Shown: positions 1 through 8,407 of the stretch, in pieces
Layout: each line of letters opens with the position of its first letter
Position numbering within the stretch: position 1 is the first letter of the stretch
Assembly: GCA_965214375.1 (NCBI GenBank)
Contig: OZ243947.1
Coordinates: 2,108,001-2,172,000 of the forward strand
DNA length: 64,000 bases
From: Endobugula sp965214375
Lineage (GTDB): Bacteria > Pseudomonadota > Gammaproteobacteria > Pseudomonadales > Cellvibrionaceae
Direction of reading: 5' to 3'
The notes under the pieces: generated by a model
The model's database searches: none
Told to the model about the DNA's origin: nothing
What the model saw: the letters and a program-made list of their open reading frames with translations, nothing else
Position numbers and translations under genes: made by a program

Positions 1-144
1 GCCGGACATTAAATCAAACATGACAATACCGAAAGGAATACCCGTCAATACAATAGATAAAATCAAACCGACAACATATTCTTTAACGCTACCGTGGGCG
101 GCACCACCATGATGTTGTCCTTCATGTGAGCCATGATCTGCCAT
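1..144 (-). CDS. cyoD: cytochrome bo3 ubiquinol oxidase subunit IV, partial
   Basis: Only the first 48 codons are present; the gene runs off the left edge of the window. The visible part has a His-rich cytoplasmic N-terminus (MADHGSHEGQHHGG) followed by the first membrane helix, typical of CyoD, a small accessory subunit needed for assembly of the bo3 quinol oxidase in the inner membrane. The start codon overlaps the stop of cyoC by one base (TAATG on the minus strand), so translation is probably coupled. The farnesyltransferase gene cyoE, which usually follows, would lie outside the window. Confidence 0.9.
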   Translation of the reverse strand, partial: MADHGSHEGQHHGGAAHGSVKEYVVGLILSIVLTGIPFGIVMFDLMSG

Positions 145-767
145 TAGAGAACCCCCATCAAAAAGACAACACTAAATACACAAATCCAGATAATATCCAG
201 AAAGTGCCAAAACAAACTTAAACACATTAAACGTACATTGTTTTGTTCCGTTAGGCCTTCTTTTTGAATCAGGCTAACGAGAACAATCAGCCAAATCATA
301 CCGGCAAATACGTGTAATCCGTGCGTACCAATAAGGCCGTAAAAGGCCGACCATGCACCACTGGTCCAAGCTGCCCCACCTTCATGAGTAAAGTGGACAA
401 ACTCGTTGATCTCCATGATCAAAAAGCCTAAGCCTAGCAGCCAAGTAATGCCTAACCACAAAAATAAATTGGGGATATCTTTTTTGTTGGCACACAGTAC
501 CGCCATACCAAACGTAAAACTACTCAATAGTAGTAATGCCGTTTCACCCAATACGTAATTAAGTTCGAAGAGATCTTTAAATTCAATTTGCCCAGCAAAA
601 TTATTTTGCAGTACAGCAAAAACTGCAAACAATGTGGCAAATAAAATACAGTCACTTAGGATGTAAACCCAAAAACCAAACACAGTATCACCGCCGTAAT
701 CGTGGTGATGCTCCTCTTCAATGTAACCCGTGTAATCCGACGGGGGTGCGGAAAGTTCTGCGCTCAT
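144..767 (-). CDS. cyoC: cytochrome bo3 ubiquinol oxidase subunit III
   Basis: A 207-residue integral membrane protein with five hydrophobic helices, the normal length and topology of CyoC. The stretch around residues 129-155, ending in IGTHGLHVFAGMIW, is characteristic of the COX3 family. The subunit has no cofactor; it stabilises the subunit I core of the proton-pumping quinol oxidase. It lies 43 bp downstream of cyoB and overlaps cyoD by one base, in the order cyoABCD. The family and the operon are clear. Confidence 0.95.
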   Translation of the reverse strand: MSAELSAPPSDYTGYIEEEHHHDYGGDTVFGFWVYILSDCILFATLFAVFAVLQNNFAGQIEFKDLFELNYVLGETALLLLSSFTFGMAVLCANKKDIPNLFLWLGITWLLGLGFLIMEINEFVHFTHEGGAAWTSGAWSAFYGLIGTHGLHVFAGMIWLIVLVSLIQKEGLTEQNNVRLMCLSLFWHFLDIIWICVFSVVFLMGVL

Positions 768-810
768 GTCGATACTCTATATTCGTTTCCGTTAAACTTG
801 ATTATGTCAA

Positions 811-2883
811 TCAAATACTGATAGCTATTGCTTCATCGCGATCGTCATCTTTAGTGCGCTTATCATTAGCGTGCGCAATATCTTCATGATGTTTGTTTTC
901 AATCGCTTCTACTTCTTCAATTTCGACGTAATAATCTTTTTCTTTTTCAAAGGCATAAATAATCCATGAAACAACCATGCCGAGCGTGCCCAGAATAGCC
1001 ATCCACCAGATATGCCAGATCATGGCAAAACCCATCACCAGAGAAAAACCACTGATCACAATCCCGGCCCAGGTATTTTTCGGCATATGAATGCGTGAAT
1101 ATTTTTCGGGACGCTTATAAGCCAAGCCGTATTTTTTCACGTCATGAAAGTGATCTCGGTCACGCACGTCAGGTAACTTGGCAAAGTTATAAAACGGTGG
1201 TGGTGAAGACGTTGCCCACTCCAGTGTACGACCATACCATGGATCACCTGTGAGATCGCGGTTCTGTTTCTGATCCCGAATACTGGCGAAGATTTGATAA
1301 AACTGTGTCAGGATGCCCGCTAATACAATCATTGCGCCCACACCAGCAACCAATAGCCAATCATTCCACACCGGGTTATCGTAATAATTCAAACGACGTG
1401 TCATTCCCATGAAGCCTAGTACATACAGTGGCATAAAGGCCATAAAGAAACCGACCGTCCATAGTGCGCAAGAGATTTTTCCGAGTTTCTCGTCCAGCTT
1501 GAAGCCAGTCGCTTTCGGGAACCAATACGTTAGACCCGCAAAGTAACCAAATAACGCACCACCAATAATCACATTATGGAAGTGAGCCACCAGGAATAAA
1601 CTGTTATGCAAGACAAAGTCGACGGCGGGAATCGCCAGCATGACACCCGTCATACCGCCAATAGCAAAGGTCAGGAAGAAAGCCACGGTCCACCACATAG
1701 AGGCACTATATTCCACGCGCCCTTTGTACATGGTGAAAATCCAGTTAAATAGCTTAACTCCGGTAGGTATTGAAATAATCATCGTGGCGATGCCAAAGAA
1801 GGCATTCACGCTGGCACCGGCTCCCATGGTAAAGAAGTGATGCAGCCACACCACAAATGATAACAACATAATACAGGCCGTTGCCCACACTAAAGAGGTG
1901 TAACCGAATAAGCGTTTACGTGAGAAGGTGGCGGTTACTTCAGAGAAAATACCAAATGCAGGCAAAATCAAAATATAGACTTCAGGGTGACCCCAAGCCC
2001 AAATCAGATTGACGTACATCATTTGGTTGCCGCCCATTTCACCGGTAAAGAAATGGGTGCCAATATAACGATCCAGTGTTAGCAGTGTGATAGTGACGGT
2101 AAGAATGGGAAAGGAAACTACAATCAATACGTTGGCGCAGAACGATGTCCAAGTGAATACGGGCATTTTCATCAGCGTCATACCGGGTGCGCGCATGCGT
2201 AGAATGGTGACCACAAAGTTAACACCAGTTAACAGGGTTCCAATACCCGATATCTGCAAGCTCCATAGCCAGTAATCTACCCCTACCCATGGGCTGTACT
2301 CCAGTCCCGATAACGGCGGGTAGGCGAGCCAGCCGGTTGCGGCGAATTCCCCCAGAAATAATGAAATGTTAATGAGGACTGCACCGACAACAAACAACCA
2401 AAAGCTCAGTGAGTTTAAAAAGGGGAAAGCGACATCACGTGCGCCGATTTGCAGCGGAACGACGATGTTCATCAATCCGACAATAAACGGCATGGCGACA
2501 AAGAAAATCATGATCACGCCATGTGCAGTAAAAATCTGATCGTAATGTTCTGGTGGCAAGTATCCGGCACCGGATTCGCTGGCAACAGCCATCGCTTGCT
2601 GAGAGCGCATCAATAAAGCGTCAGAAAACCCTCGAACGAGCATTATCAGTGCGGCAATAATGTACATAATGCCAATTTTTTTATGGTCGACGGATGTTAG
2701 CCACTCATCCCATAAGTATTTCCACTTGCCAAAATAGGTAACAGCACCCAAAACACCAATACCACCAATAACAACCACACTGAACGTGGTGACCAGTACC
2801 GGGTCTGTATAGGGGACTGAGTCGAATGTCAGTTTGCCAAAGAGAATATGCGGGTCAGTAACCAGCGTATAATTACTCGCCAT
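811..2883 (-). CDS. cyoB: cytochrome bo3 ubiquinol oxidase subunit I
   Basis: This 690-residue catalytic subunit of the haem-copper quinol oxidase oxidises ubiquinol, reduces O2 to water and pumps protons. The haem b ligand lies in TAHGVIMIFF, the CuB ligands and His-Tyr crosslink in WGHPEVY and WLHHFFT, and the haem o3/b ligands in AHFHNV. The quinol-site Arg and Asp of VRGFSDALLMR and the His of PEHYDQ are present, as is the K-channel lysine in PTGVKLFNW. These mark a quinol rather than a cytochrome c oxidase. The charged C-terminal tail is slightly longer than in E. coli. The start overlaps the end of cyoA by 11 bases. Confidence 0.97.
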   Translation of the reverse strand: MASNYTLVTDPHILFGKLTFDSVPYTDPVLVTTFSVVVIGGIGVLGAVTYFGKWKYLWDEWLTSVDHKKIGIMYIIAALIMLVRGFSDALLMRSQQAMAVASESGAGYLPPEHYDQIFTAHGVIMIFFVAMPFIVGLMNIVVPLQIGARDVAFPFLNSLSFWLFVVGAVLINISLFLGEFAATGWLAYPPLSGLEYSPWVGVDYWLWSLQISGIGTLLTGVNFVVTILRMRAPGMTLMKMPVFTWTSFCANVLIVVSFPILTVTITLLTLDRYIGTHFFTGEMGGNQMMYVNLIWAWGHPEVYILILPAFGIFSEVTATFSRKRLFGYTSLVWATACIMLLSFVVWLHHFFTMGAGASVNAFFGIATMIISIPTGVKLFNWIFTMYKGRVEYSASMWWTVAFFLTFAIGGMTGVMLAIPAVDFVLHNSLFLVAHFHNVIIGGALFGYFAGLTYWFPKATGFKLDEKLGKISCALWTVGFFMAFMPLYVLGFMGMTRRLNYYDNPVWNDWLLVAGVGAMIVLAGILTQFYQIFASIRDQKQNRDLTGDPWYGRTLEWATSSPPPFYNFAKLPDVRDRDHFHDVKKYGLAYKRPEKYSRIHMPKNTWAGIVISGFSLVMGFAMIWHIWWMAILGTLGMVVSWIIYAFEKEKDYYVEIEEVEAIENKHHEDIAHANDKRTKDDDRDEAIAISI

Positions 2884-3748
2884 TTAACGCTCCAGTAAAT
2901 CTTTCAATAATGTCACTAAATAACAATGGATTAACCGATGAATAATGGATAGGTTTTACATCCTGGGATTTGACGCGTAATTGAGCGAATGTCGCATCAT
3001 CAAGTGGATTCTCGGACGCTTTTACCTTGGAAATCCATTGCTCATACTCTTCGTCAGTGACGGCAAGAGTCTTAAATTTCATTCCTGAGAAGCCGAAGCC
3101 ACTGTAATTTGCTGAATAGCCCTCGTACGTGCCTTCTTCAGTCGCCATAAGGTGCAAACGATTTTCCATGCCAGACATGGCGTATATCATCGATCCCAAA
3201 TTTGGAATGAAGAACGAATTCATCACCGTATCAGAGGTGATTAAAAACTCAACAGGCGTGTCAATCGGTATAGCAAGTTCATTAACGGTGGCAATTTCAT
3301 GCTCCGGATAAATGAATAACCATTTCCAATCCATCGCAACAACTTGTACGACGACAGGGGGCTTATCAGATTCAATGGGTTTACGTGGATCCAAGGAATA
3401 GCTGGTGATGTAGGTAATCACACCCAGCACAATAATAATCAGTATGGGGATGGTCCAGACAATCGCTTCAATCTTATTGGAGTGCTCCCAATCTGGCTTG
3501 TACTCTTGCTTGGTATTATCTTTACGATACCGCCATGGAAACCAGACTCCCATGATAGTGACTGGAATGACTACGATCAGCATCACCAGAGTGGTAACGA
3601 TAATGAGTGTCATTTGTTCGTCGGCAACCGGGCCCTTGGGATCAAACAGCTTGTAATCACAGGCGCTCAATGCAAGAGTGGTGAGGACAAGTAGTAGAAT
3701 CTTGCCGATAGTCATTACGTTCTTTTTCACTGTCATACCTAATAACAA
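2873..3748 (-). CDS. cyoA: cytochrome bo3 ubiquinol oxidase subunit II
   Basis: A lipoprotein signal peptide ending in LSAC (Cys about residue 30) is followed by two membrane helices and a periplasmic cupredoxin-fold domain. The Cys ligands of a CuA centre are absent, as expected for the quinol-oxidising CyoA rather than a cytochrome c oxidase subunit II. The longest reading frame starts at 3748, but ATGs at 3736 and 3715 give a more usual signal peptide; 3715 is a reasonable alternative. It is the first gene of cyoABCD, with an FNR/Anr-type palindrome about 240 bp upstream. Confidence 0.95.
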   Translation of the reverse strand: MLLGMTVKKNVMTIGKILLLVLTTLALSACDYKLFDPKGPVADEQMTLIIVTTLVMLIVVIPVTIMGVWFPWRYRKDNTKQEYKPDWEHSNKIEAIVWTIPILIIIVLGVITYITSYSLDPRKPIESDKPPVVVQVVAMDWKWLFIYPEHEIATVNELAIPIDTPVEFLITSDTVMNSFFIPNLGSMIYAMSGMENRLHLMATEEGTYEGYSANYSGFGFSGMKFKTLAVTDEEYEQWISKVKASENPLDDATFAQLRVKSQDVKPIHYSSVNPLLFSDIIERFTGALNGE

Positions 3749-4136
3749 CGTTACAATTTTAAAATCTGTTTTTCCGTTTGCCTGGACTCATTGCACAACG
3801 CATAACGAAAAACATAGACAACACACAAGTGCTGTATGCATATTCGCAAAGCCATTTAATTTTGGATTATTATTATGGAATTCCAGAACTGATCGAAAAT
3901 TAGTGGCGGGTACTTAAGCCTGCGTTGCCCGGAGGTACTACACACCTTTAATACATAATTATATGACGGGGCCGACAATTTTATCCTTGATAATTATCAA
4001 GCGCTTGTCGCCCAAATCTGTAATTACTGCACTCGCCTTTCATATTATAGCCCAAAAAATTATGTCAACATAATTTATAGGGCTTATCTTTTGAAAATTA
4101 GCGAAAAGCTGGCTAAAGATTTTCCTGTGCGATCAT
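3749..4136. other. intergenic region upstream of cyoA
   Basis: This 388-bp gap between cyoA and the pseudoazurin gene (both minus strand) holds no convincing gene. It is AT-rich and contains the FNR/Anr-type palindrome listed separately. A weak inverted repeat near 4099-4118 (TTAGC and GCTAA) followed by T-rich sequence on the minus strand could end the pseudoazurin transcript. I could not assign a -35/-10 pair for cyo with confidence. Confidence 0.6.
3986..4001. promoter_or_regulatory. FNR/Anr-type operator upstream of cyo
   Basis: CTTGATAATTATCAAG is a perfect 16-bp palindrome whose core fits the FNR/Anr consensus TTGATNNNNATCAA in all ten specified positions. It sits in the leader region of cyoABCD, on the promoter side. 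In E. coli and Pseudomonas the cyo operon is repressed by Fnr/Anr when oxygen is low, so a repressor site here agrees with known biology. The match is seen directly; binding is inferred. Confidence 0.7.
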
Positions 4137-4580
4137 TTATTGTTCTATTTTGTCTAAATAGTTTATTAATCTATCTTTATTGGCGATAAATTGTCGATTG
4201 ATTTTGTTGGCGAATTGTTTGGCTTGCTCAAGATTGCTGGCTTCCCCGGCTTGTATGACGCCAACCATGCCTACATAAAAGTGTGGGGCGCATTTGTAAA
4301 TATAAACTCCTTCTTTGTTGATCGTAACGCTCACTTTTTGATCACGTTTTCCATGCCAGTGGTTCGCACCTTCTGGTGAAAATATTGAAATAGAATCATG
4401 TGCGTTACCTGTCGGAATAAATGTCACAACATCGCCAACATTGACTTTTAATACGGCGGGTTCAAAAACCATCTGGTGGTCACCCTCTCCTCGATCTAAC
4501 ATTTTTATTTCATATTCTGCTGCTAGAGCGGAATGACAGCAGGTCAGTAGGAATAATATTCTTAATAGAGTGTGATTCAT
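4137..4580 (-). CDS. pseudoazurin (type I blue copper protein)
   Basis: A small periplasmic cupredoxin. The chosen start at 4580 gives a clean signal peptide (MNHTLLRILFLLTCCHSALA) and a mature domain of about 127 residues. The longer frame back to 4727 would add a non-signal N-terminus overlapping a Fur-like site. Copper ligands are recognisable: His in GNAHDS, then Cys, His and Met in KCAPHFYVGMVG. Pseudoazurins carry electrons in the periplasm, classically to nitrite or N2O reductases, but no denitrification gene is visible here. It is divergent from the DUF4856-like gene. Confidence 0.85.
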   Translation of the reverse strand: MNHTLLRILFLLTCCHSALAAEYEIKMLDRGEGDHQMVFEPAVLKVNVGDVVTFIPTGNAHDSISIFSPEGANHWHGKRDQKVSVTINKEGVYIYKCAPHFYVGMVGVIQAGEASNLEQAKQFANKINRQFIANKDRLINYLDKIEQ

Positions 4581-4648
4581 CGCTGATGCCAGCCCCTTTA
4601 TCGTTGATTGTTGTTGGAAATCATTGAAACACGTTTCATCCATACAAA

Positions 4649-4663
4649 TAAGAATAATTGTCA
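4649..4663. promoter_or_regulatory. possible Fur box, pseudoazurin side
   Basis: TAAGAATAATTGTCA matches 11 of 14 specified positions of the 7-1-7 Fur inverted repeat TGATAATnATTATCA. It lies about 70 bp upstream of the chosen pseudoazurin start, in the divergent region shared with the DUF4856-like gene. AT-rich DNA gives such matches by chance fairly easily, so this is a weak call strengthened mainly by the second site nearby and by the iron-transport genes downstream. Confidence 0.35.
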
Positions 4664-4754
4664 TTTGCATATACTGTTTTGTAAAGAGAAACAGTAGAAA
4701 AGAGTGTTTTTCTTTCAAAAACCACAATAAATATAGTGTTTTATTAACTATAAA

Positions 4755-4769
4755 TGAAAATGGTTATCA
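4755..4769. promoter_or_regulatory. probable Fur box upstream of DUF4856-like gene
   Basis: TGAAAATGGTTATCA matches 12 of 14 specified positions of the 7-1-7 Fur consensus TGATAATnATTATCA. It is about 95 bp before the start at 4863, upstream of a possible -10 (TATAAA at 4816-4821), a position suited to iron-dependent repression. The match is read directly; Fur control is inferred from it and from the ferric-iron ABC transporter genes that follow. Confidence 0.5.
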
Positions 4770-4862
4770 CTTGTATTCTCTTTTTTGTGATGTTAAATTG
4801 CTGTTATTTTAATATTATAAATGCCGAATTCTTATAACTAAATTCCACATATAGGTTTAACT

Positions 4863-6278
4863 ATGAATAAGTCTCAATTGATCTCTGCAATTGTTTGGGC
4901 TGGTGTAAGCTCAGTATCCGTTGCTGCCGGCCATGGCAACTACGATGTTTATGCCGATTTTCCTGTTACTCTCAAAGGATACAGCGGCGACAAGAAAACG
5001 TCCGTTAGCTACGGTGGTCAAATCGCACGTCACACTATCCATAATTCTTTGAAAAAGTTGGCGGGTAAAGGTAATGGTAAGGCCAATGCTGAATTGAAAG
5101 CACAAATGCTGGCTTACTATGAAGGTAAAGAAGCAGGTCGTGACATCATTGACCCGAAAACCAAAGGTAAGTTTGTTGTTAAGCAAACTAAAGTTGATGA
5201 GTTGTCTAAAGGTACAAACCTAGCGGGTAACACGTTCAAAGGTACAATCAATGGTTGGCCGGGCAATATGACTGGCCCTGAAGTACTGAAGTTTATGATC
5301 GACAAAGCGTCTTCGACGGAGAAAGGCCATGATCCTTTGACGGGTTATGACTATGCTCAATTAATCTCTAAATTTACTATGGGTGCCGTGTTCTACAACC
5401 AGATCGTTGATAAATATCTGGATGAATATATCACTGCGGCTAAAAAGCCAAATAATAAGCCTTATAAGAAAGGTGCACATTACACGGGTAAAGAGCATTC
5501 TTGGGATGAAGGTTGGGGTTACTTCGGTGCGCCTGCACATGCGTTGAAGTTGTCTGCTGATGATGTATATGCGATTACTAAGCAGAAGGAAAAGGCATTT
5601 GCTAAGGCGGATGCCAATGGTGATGGTAAGGTTGATCTGAAATCTGAAATGTCATTTGCACTCGCCTATTATGCAGCAGGTTCTGATAGAAGTGGCAAAA
5701 CTGCTTATCTGCACACAATTACTAAAGCCTTCATTGATGGTCGCCAGTTAATCGCCGATGCTAAGGGTGAAGCTTTAAGTAAAGATGAGTTGTCCAAGCT
5801 GGCGGGTTATGCAGCGGTTGTTGAAGAAAATCTGGAAAAAGTATTAGCTGAAGCGGTATTCAAATATGCAGGTTCTGTTTATAAAGATCTGCAAAAATTG
5901 AAGGCAACCGTAGAAGCCAATGGCGATGCTTCAAAACTGTTCCGCAAATATGCCAAGCATTGGGGTGAGTTGAAAGGCTTCTCTTTGGCGTTGCAAACAG
6001 GCCGTAAAAACCTAGGCGACACTGCTGTAAAAATGAACCGTATGATTGGTTTCAGTCCAGTGCTGTTAGGTAATACTCAGGTTGCAGGTGTCGATAGCAA
6101 AGGCAACTACACTCAAGAAACTTCCGAGTCTATGGAAGAGTACATGTTACACATGCTAAAAGTGCAAAAACTGATGGTTGAGCAGTTTGGTGTTAAAGCT
6201 CGTGCTAACGATGCGCTTTCTGGTTTGGGTGATTTATCCAAAAAACTGGGTTCTAGCAAAAGCGTAGAGAATGACTAA
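4863..6278 (+). CDS. exported DUF4856-like protein with EF-hand loop
   Basis: A 471-residue protein with a short signal peptide (cleavage near VSVAAG) and a mostly helical, lysine-rich body. The segment KEHSWDEGWGYFGAP around residues 215-229 resembles the conserved WDE..GYF signature I associate with DUF4856 proteins, which in marine gammaproteobacteria often lie near imelysin-type iron genes; that assignment is from memory. Residues 250-261 (DANGDGKVDLKS plus Glu) form a canonical EF-hand calcium loop. Two Fur-like sites upstream and an iron transporter downstream suggest an iron-regulated periplasmic or surface protein. The biochemical function is unknown. Confidence 0.6.
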   Translation: MNKSQLISAIVWAGVSSVSVAAGHGNYDVYADFPVTLKGYSGDKKTSVSYGGQIARHTIHNSLKKLAGKGNGKANAELKAQMLAYYEGKEAGRDIIDPKTKGKFVVKQTKVDELSKGTNLAGNTFKGTINGWPGNMTGPEVLKFMIDKASSTEKGHDPLTGYDYAQLISKFTMGAVFYNQIVDKYLDEYITAAKKPNNKPYKKGAHYTGKEHSWDEGWGYFGAPAHALKLSADDVYAITKQKEKAFAKADANGDGKVDLKSEMSFALAYYAAGSDRSGKTAYLHTITKAFIDGRQLIADAKGEALSKDELSKLAGYAAVVEENLEKVLAEAVFKYAGSVYKDLQKLKATVEANGDASKLFRKYAKHWGELKGFSLALQTGRKNLGDTAVKMNRMIGFSPVLLGNTQVAGVDSKGNYTQETSESMEEYMLHMLKVQKLMVEQFGVKARANDALSGLGDLSKKLGSSKSVEND

Positions 6279-6308
6279 ACATTCTTATTACGTTTTATCG
6301 TACCTTGG

Positions 6309-6343
6309 AAAATCGCTGGCATCTTCGGCTGCTGGCGATTTTT
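6309..6343 (+). terminator. rho-independent terminator after DUF4856-like gene
   Basis: An 8-bp stem AAAATCGC/GCGATTTT, with two further G-C pairs beyond a 2x2 mismatch, closes a loop containing TTCGG and is followed by TTTTTG and another T run. It sits about 30 bp after the stop of the DUF4856-like gene, so the hydroxylase downstream probably needs its own promoter. Confidence 0.6.
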
Positions 6344-6373
6344 GTTTTTTGGCTTAACATTTTTTAGTGTGCT

Positions 6374-7366
6374 ATGTTTGGCGAAGCCTCTGTCTGTTTT
6401 CAATATTTTCAGCAATTGCCGGATCTCTTTTTTAATCCGCAAAAGCGTTTGTTTGTCGGTTATTTGCTGATCGCGCTATTTTTTGCTGTCTTGTGGTTGG
6501 TGTGTTTTGAAAAGCTACAAATTAGGCAGGCATTGTCGCGTTGTTTTTCAAAGACAGTTTGGTGGTCTCGATCGTCTCGCCTAGATTATCAATTAGTATT
6601 GATTAATCGTTTATTTCTATTGTTGATATCGCCTTATTTATTAGCGCAACTGACAGTTGCCAGCGCACTGTTTTATAGTCTGCATGAGTGGTTGCCAACA
6701 CGACCACAATTTTTGCATGCGTGGTCAGATATTTCTGTCGGTGTTTTATTTACGGTGGTGTTTTTTATTGTCGATGATTTTTCTCGGTACTATGTTCACC
6801 GTCTAATGCATCGTTGGCCGATATTGTGGGCTTTTCATAAAGTGCATCATTCTGCAGAAACACTAACGCCGCTGACTGTATTGCGAACTCACCCGGTCGA
6901 AGGTATTGTTTTTAGTTTGCGAACTGCGTTGGTGCAAGCGGTAATGATTGCCAGTTTTATTTTCTTTTTTGGCGAACGCGTCAATTTGGTGACTGTGTTG
7001 GGTGCCAGTTTTATTACGTTTGTGTTTAATATTTTGGGTTCTAATCTTCGTCATTCACATATTGCTTTGCGCTACCCACGTTTTTTAGAAAAGTGGTTTT
7101 TTTCTCCAGCGCAGCATCATATCCATCATTCGGTCGATGAAAAGCACCACGATAAAAATTTTGGTGTTGTTTTATCTGTTTGGGATCGTTTGGGTAATAG
7201 CTTTATGCATTCACAAAAGGATGAAGAGTTGACGTTCGGTGTTTTGGGTGAGCAGCATCATACCATCGCTCAAGTGTATCTAAATCCAATAAAAGAGTCA
7301 TTTACCATTGTTTTAAGCAAAATTAAGTCATTATATTTTTATTTTTTAGTTTGTAGAGAGAAGATT
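6374..7366 (+). CDS. sterol desaturase / fatty acid hydroxylase family protein, lacking its own stop codon
   Basis: A 331-residue membrane protein of the fatty acid hydroxylase superfamily (di-iron, histidine-box enzymes). The histidine clusters are clear: HRLMH, HKVHH, HSHI and QHHIHH, spaced between hydrophobic segments. The substrate cannot be told from sequence. The frame does not stop: it continues directly into the ATG of the next gene (7367), so as written the two form one 677-codon frame. A run of six T at 7342-7347 lies just before the junction; five T would give a TAG at once. Either a stop was lost by indel, or the sequence has an error there. It is probably not a functional fusion, because the second part starts with a signal peptide. 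Confidence 0.8.
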
Positions 7367-8407
7367 ATGAATAAAAAAGTTCATCGTTTGATTGGTGTCG
7401 CTGTGATTGGAACCGTCTTTTCTGCCTTGTTCTTTTCTGGACAGGTCATTGCGGCTGGTGAAGTGTCGGTCTATTCAGCGCGAAAAGAAGCCTTGATCAA
7501 ACCCATACTCAAAACGTTTACTGAAGAAACTGGTATTAAGGTGAACCTTATTACGGGTAAAGCAGACGCATTATTAACTCGTTTGCGTCTTGAAGGTAAA
7601 GCTAGTCCTGCTGATGTGTTTATTACTGTGGATGTAGGCCGTTTACAGCGTGCTAAAGCAGCAGGTGTTTTACAGCCTGCAGAAAGTGACGTTCTTGAAA
7701 AAAGAATTCCTGAAAATTTGCGTGATAATGATAATATCTGGTTTGGTTTATCGCACCGTGCGCGCCCGATTTTTTATGCAAAAAGTAAGGTGAAGCCAGC
7801 CGAGCTGTCGACCTATGAAGCACTGGCGGATAAAAAGTGGCAAGGCCGTATTTGTTTCCGCTCATCGAACAGTGTTTATAATCAATCACAGGTTGCTTCA
7901 ATGATGGAAGCAACAGGTGCTAAAGCCACTGAGCAATGGGTCAAGGCTGTTGTTGGTAACTTTGCGCGTTCGCCATCAGGCGGAGATACCGATCAGCTCA
8001 AAGCAGTGGCTGTGGGCGTTTGTGATATTACTATTGCCAATACCTATTACTATGGTCGTCTTATTAATAGCGATAACGCCAGTGATCGTGAAGTGGCAGA
8101 AAAAGTAGGTTTGTTTTGGCCTAACCAAAAAGACCGCGGTACGCATGTTAATGTCAGTGGTGCGGGTGTGACAAAATATGCTAGCAATAAAGCGAATGCT
8201 ATTCGGTTAATAGAGTTCCTTGCATCCGATAAAGCCCAAAACTGGTACGCTGCTGTTAATAATGAATTCCCGGTTGTTCCTGGTGTGGCCTCATCCCCTA
8301 CTCTGGTGTCTTGGGGTGAGTTTAAGCAAGATGCAGTGAATCTCAGTAAATTGGGTGAATTGAATCGGGCGGCTGTGCAATTAATGGATAGAGGCGGCTG
8401 GAAGTAA
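7367..8407 (+). CDS. fbpA: ferric iron ABC transporter, periplasmic iron-binding protein
   Basis: 346 residues, the usual length for the FbpA/FutA1 family of Fe(III)-binding proteins. The start at 7367 is preceded by AGAGAGAAG, a good ribosome site, and gives a signal peptide of about 28 residues ending near VIAAGE. The mature protein begins SVYSARKE and contains NTYYYGRL, the tyrosine cluster that supplies iron ligands, and VNVSGAGVT, all typical of the family. It should deliver ferric iron to the permease and ATPase encoded downstream. It is in frame with the preceding hydroxylase with no stop between them. A hairpin-rich repeat separates it from the permease gene. Confidence 0.9.
   Translation: MNKKVHRLIGVAVIGTVFSALFFSGQVIAAGEVSVYSARKEALIKPILKTFTEETGIKVNLITGKADALLTRLRLEGKASPADVFITVDVGRLQRAKAAGVLQPAESDVLEKRIPENLRDNDNIWFGLSHRARPIFYAKSKVKPAELSTYEALADKKWQGRICFRSSNSVYNQSQVASMMEATGAKATEQWVKAVVGNFARSPSGGDTDQLKAVAVGVCDITIANTYYYGRLINSDNASDREVAEKVGLFWPNQKDRGTHVNVSGAGVTKYASNKANAIRLIEFLASDKAQNWYAAVNNEFPVVPGVASSPTLVSWGEFKQDAVNLSKLGELNRAAVQLMDRGGWK

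Noticed and set aside
6374..8407. A true bifunctional hydroxylase-iron-binding fusion
   Set aside because: The second part begins with a ribosome site, ATG and signal peptide, and a one-base change in a T run would separate the genes.
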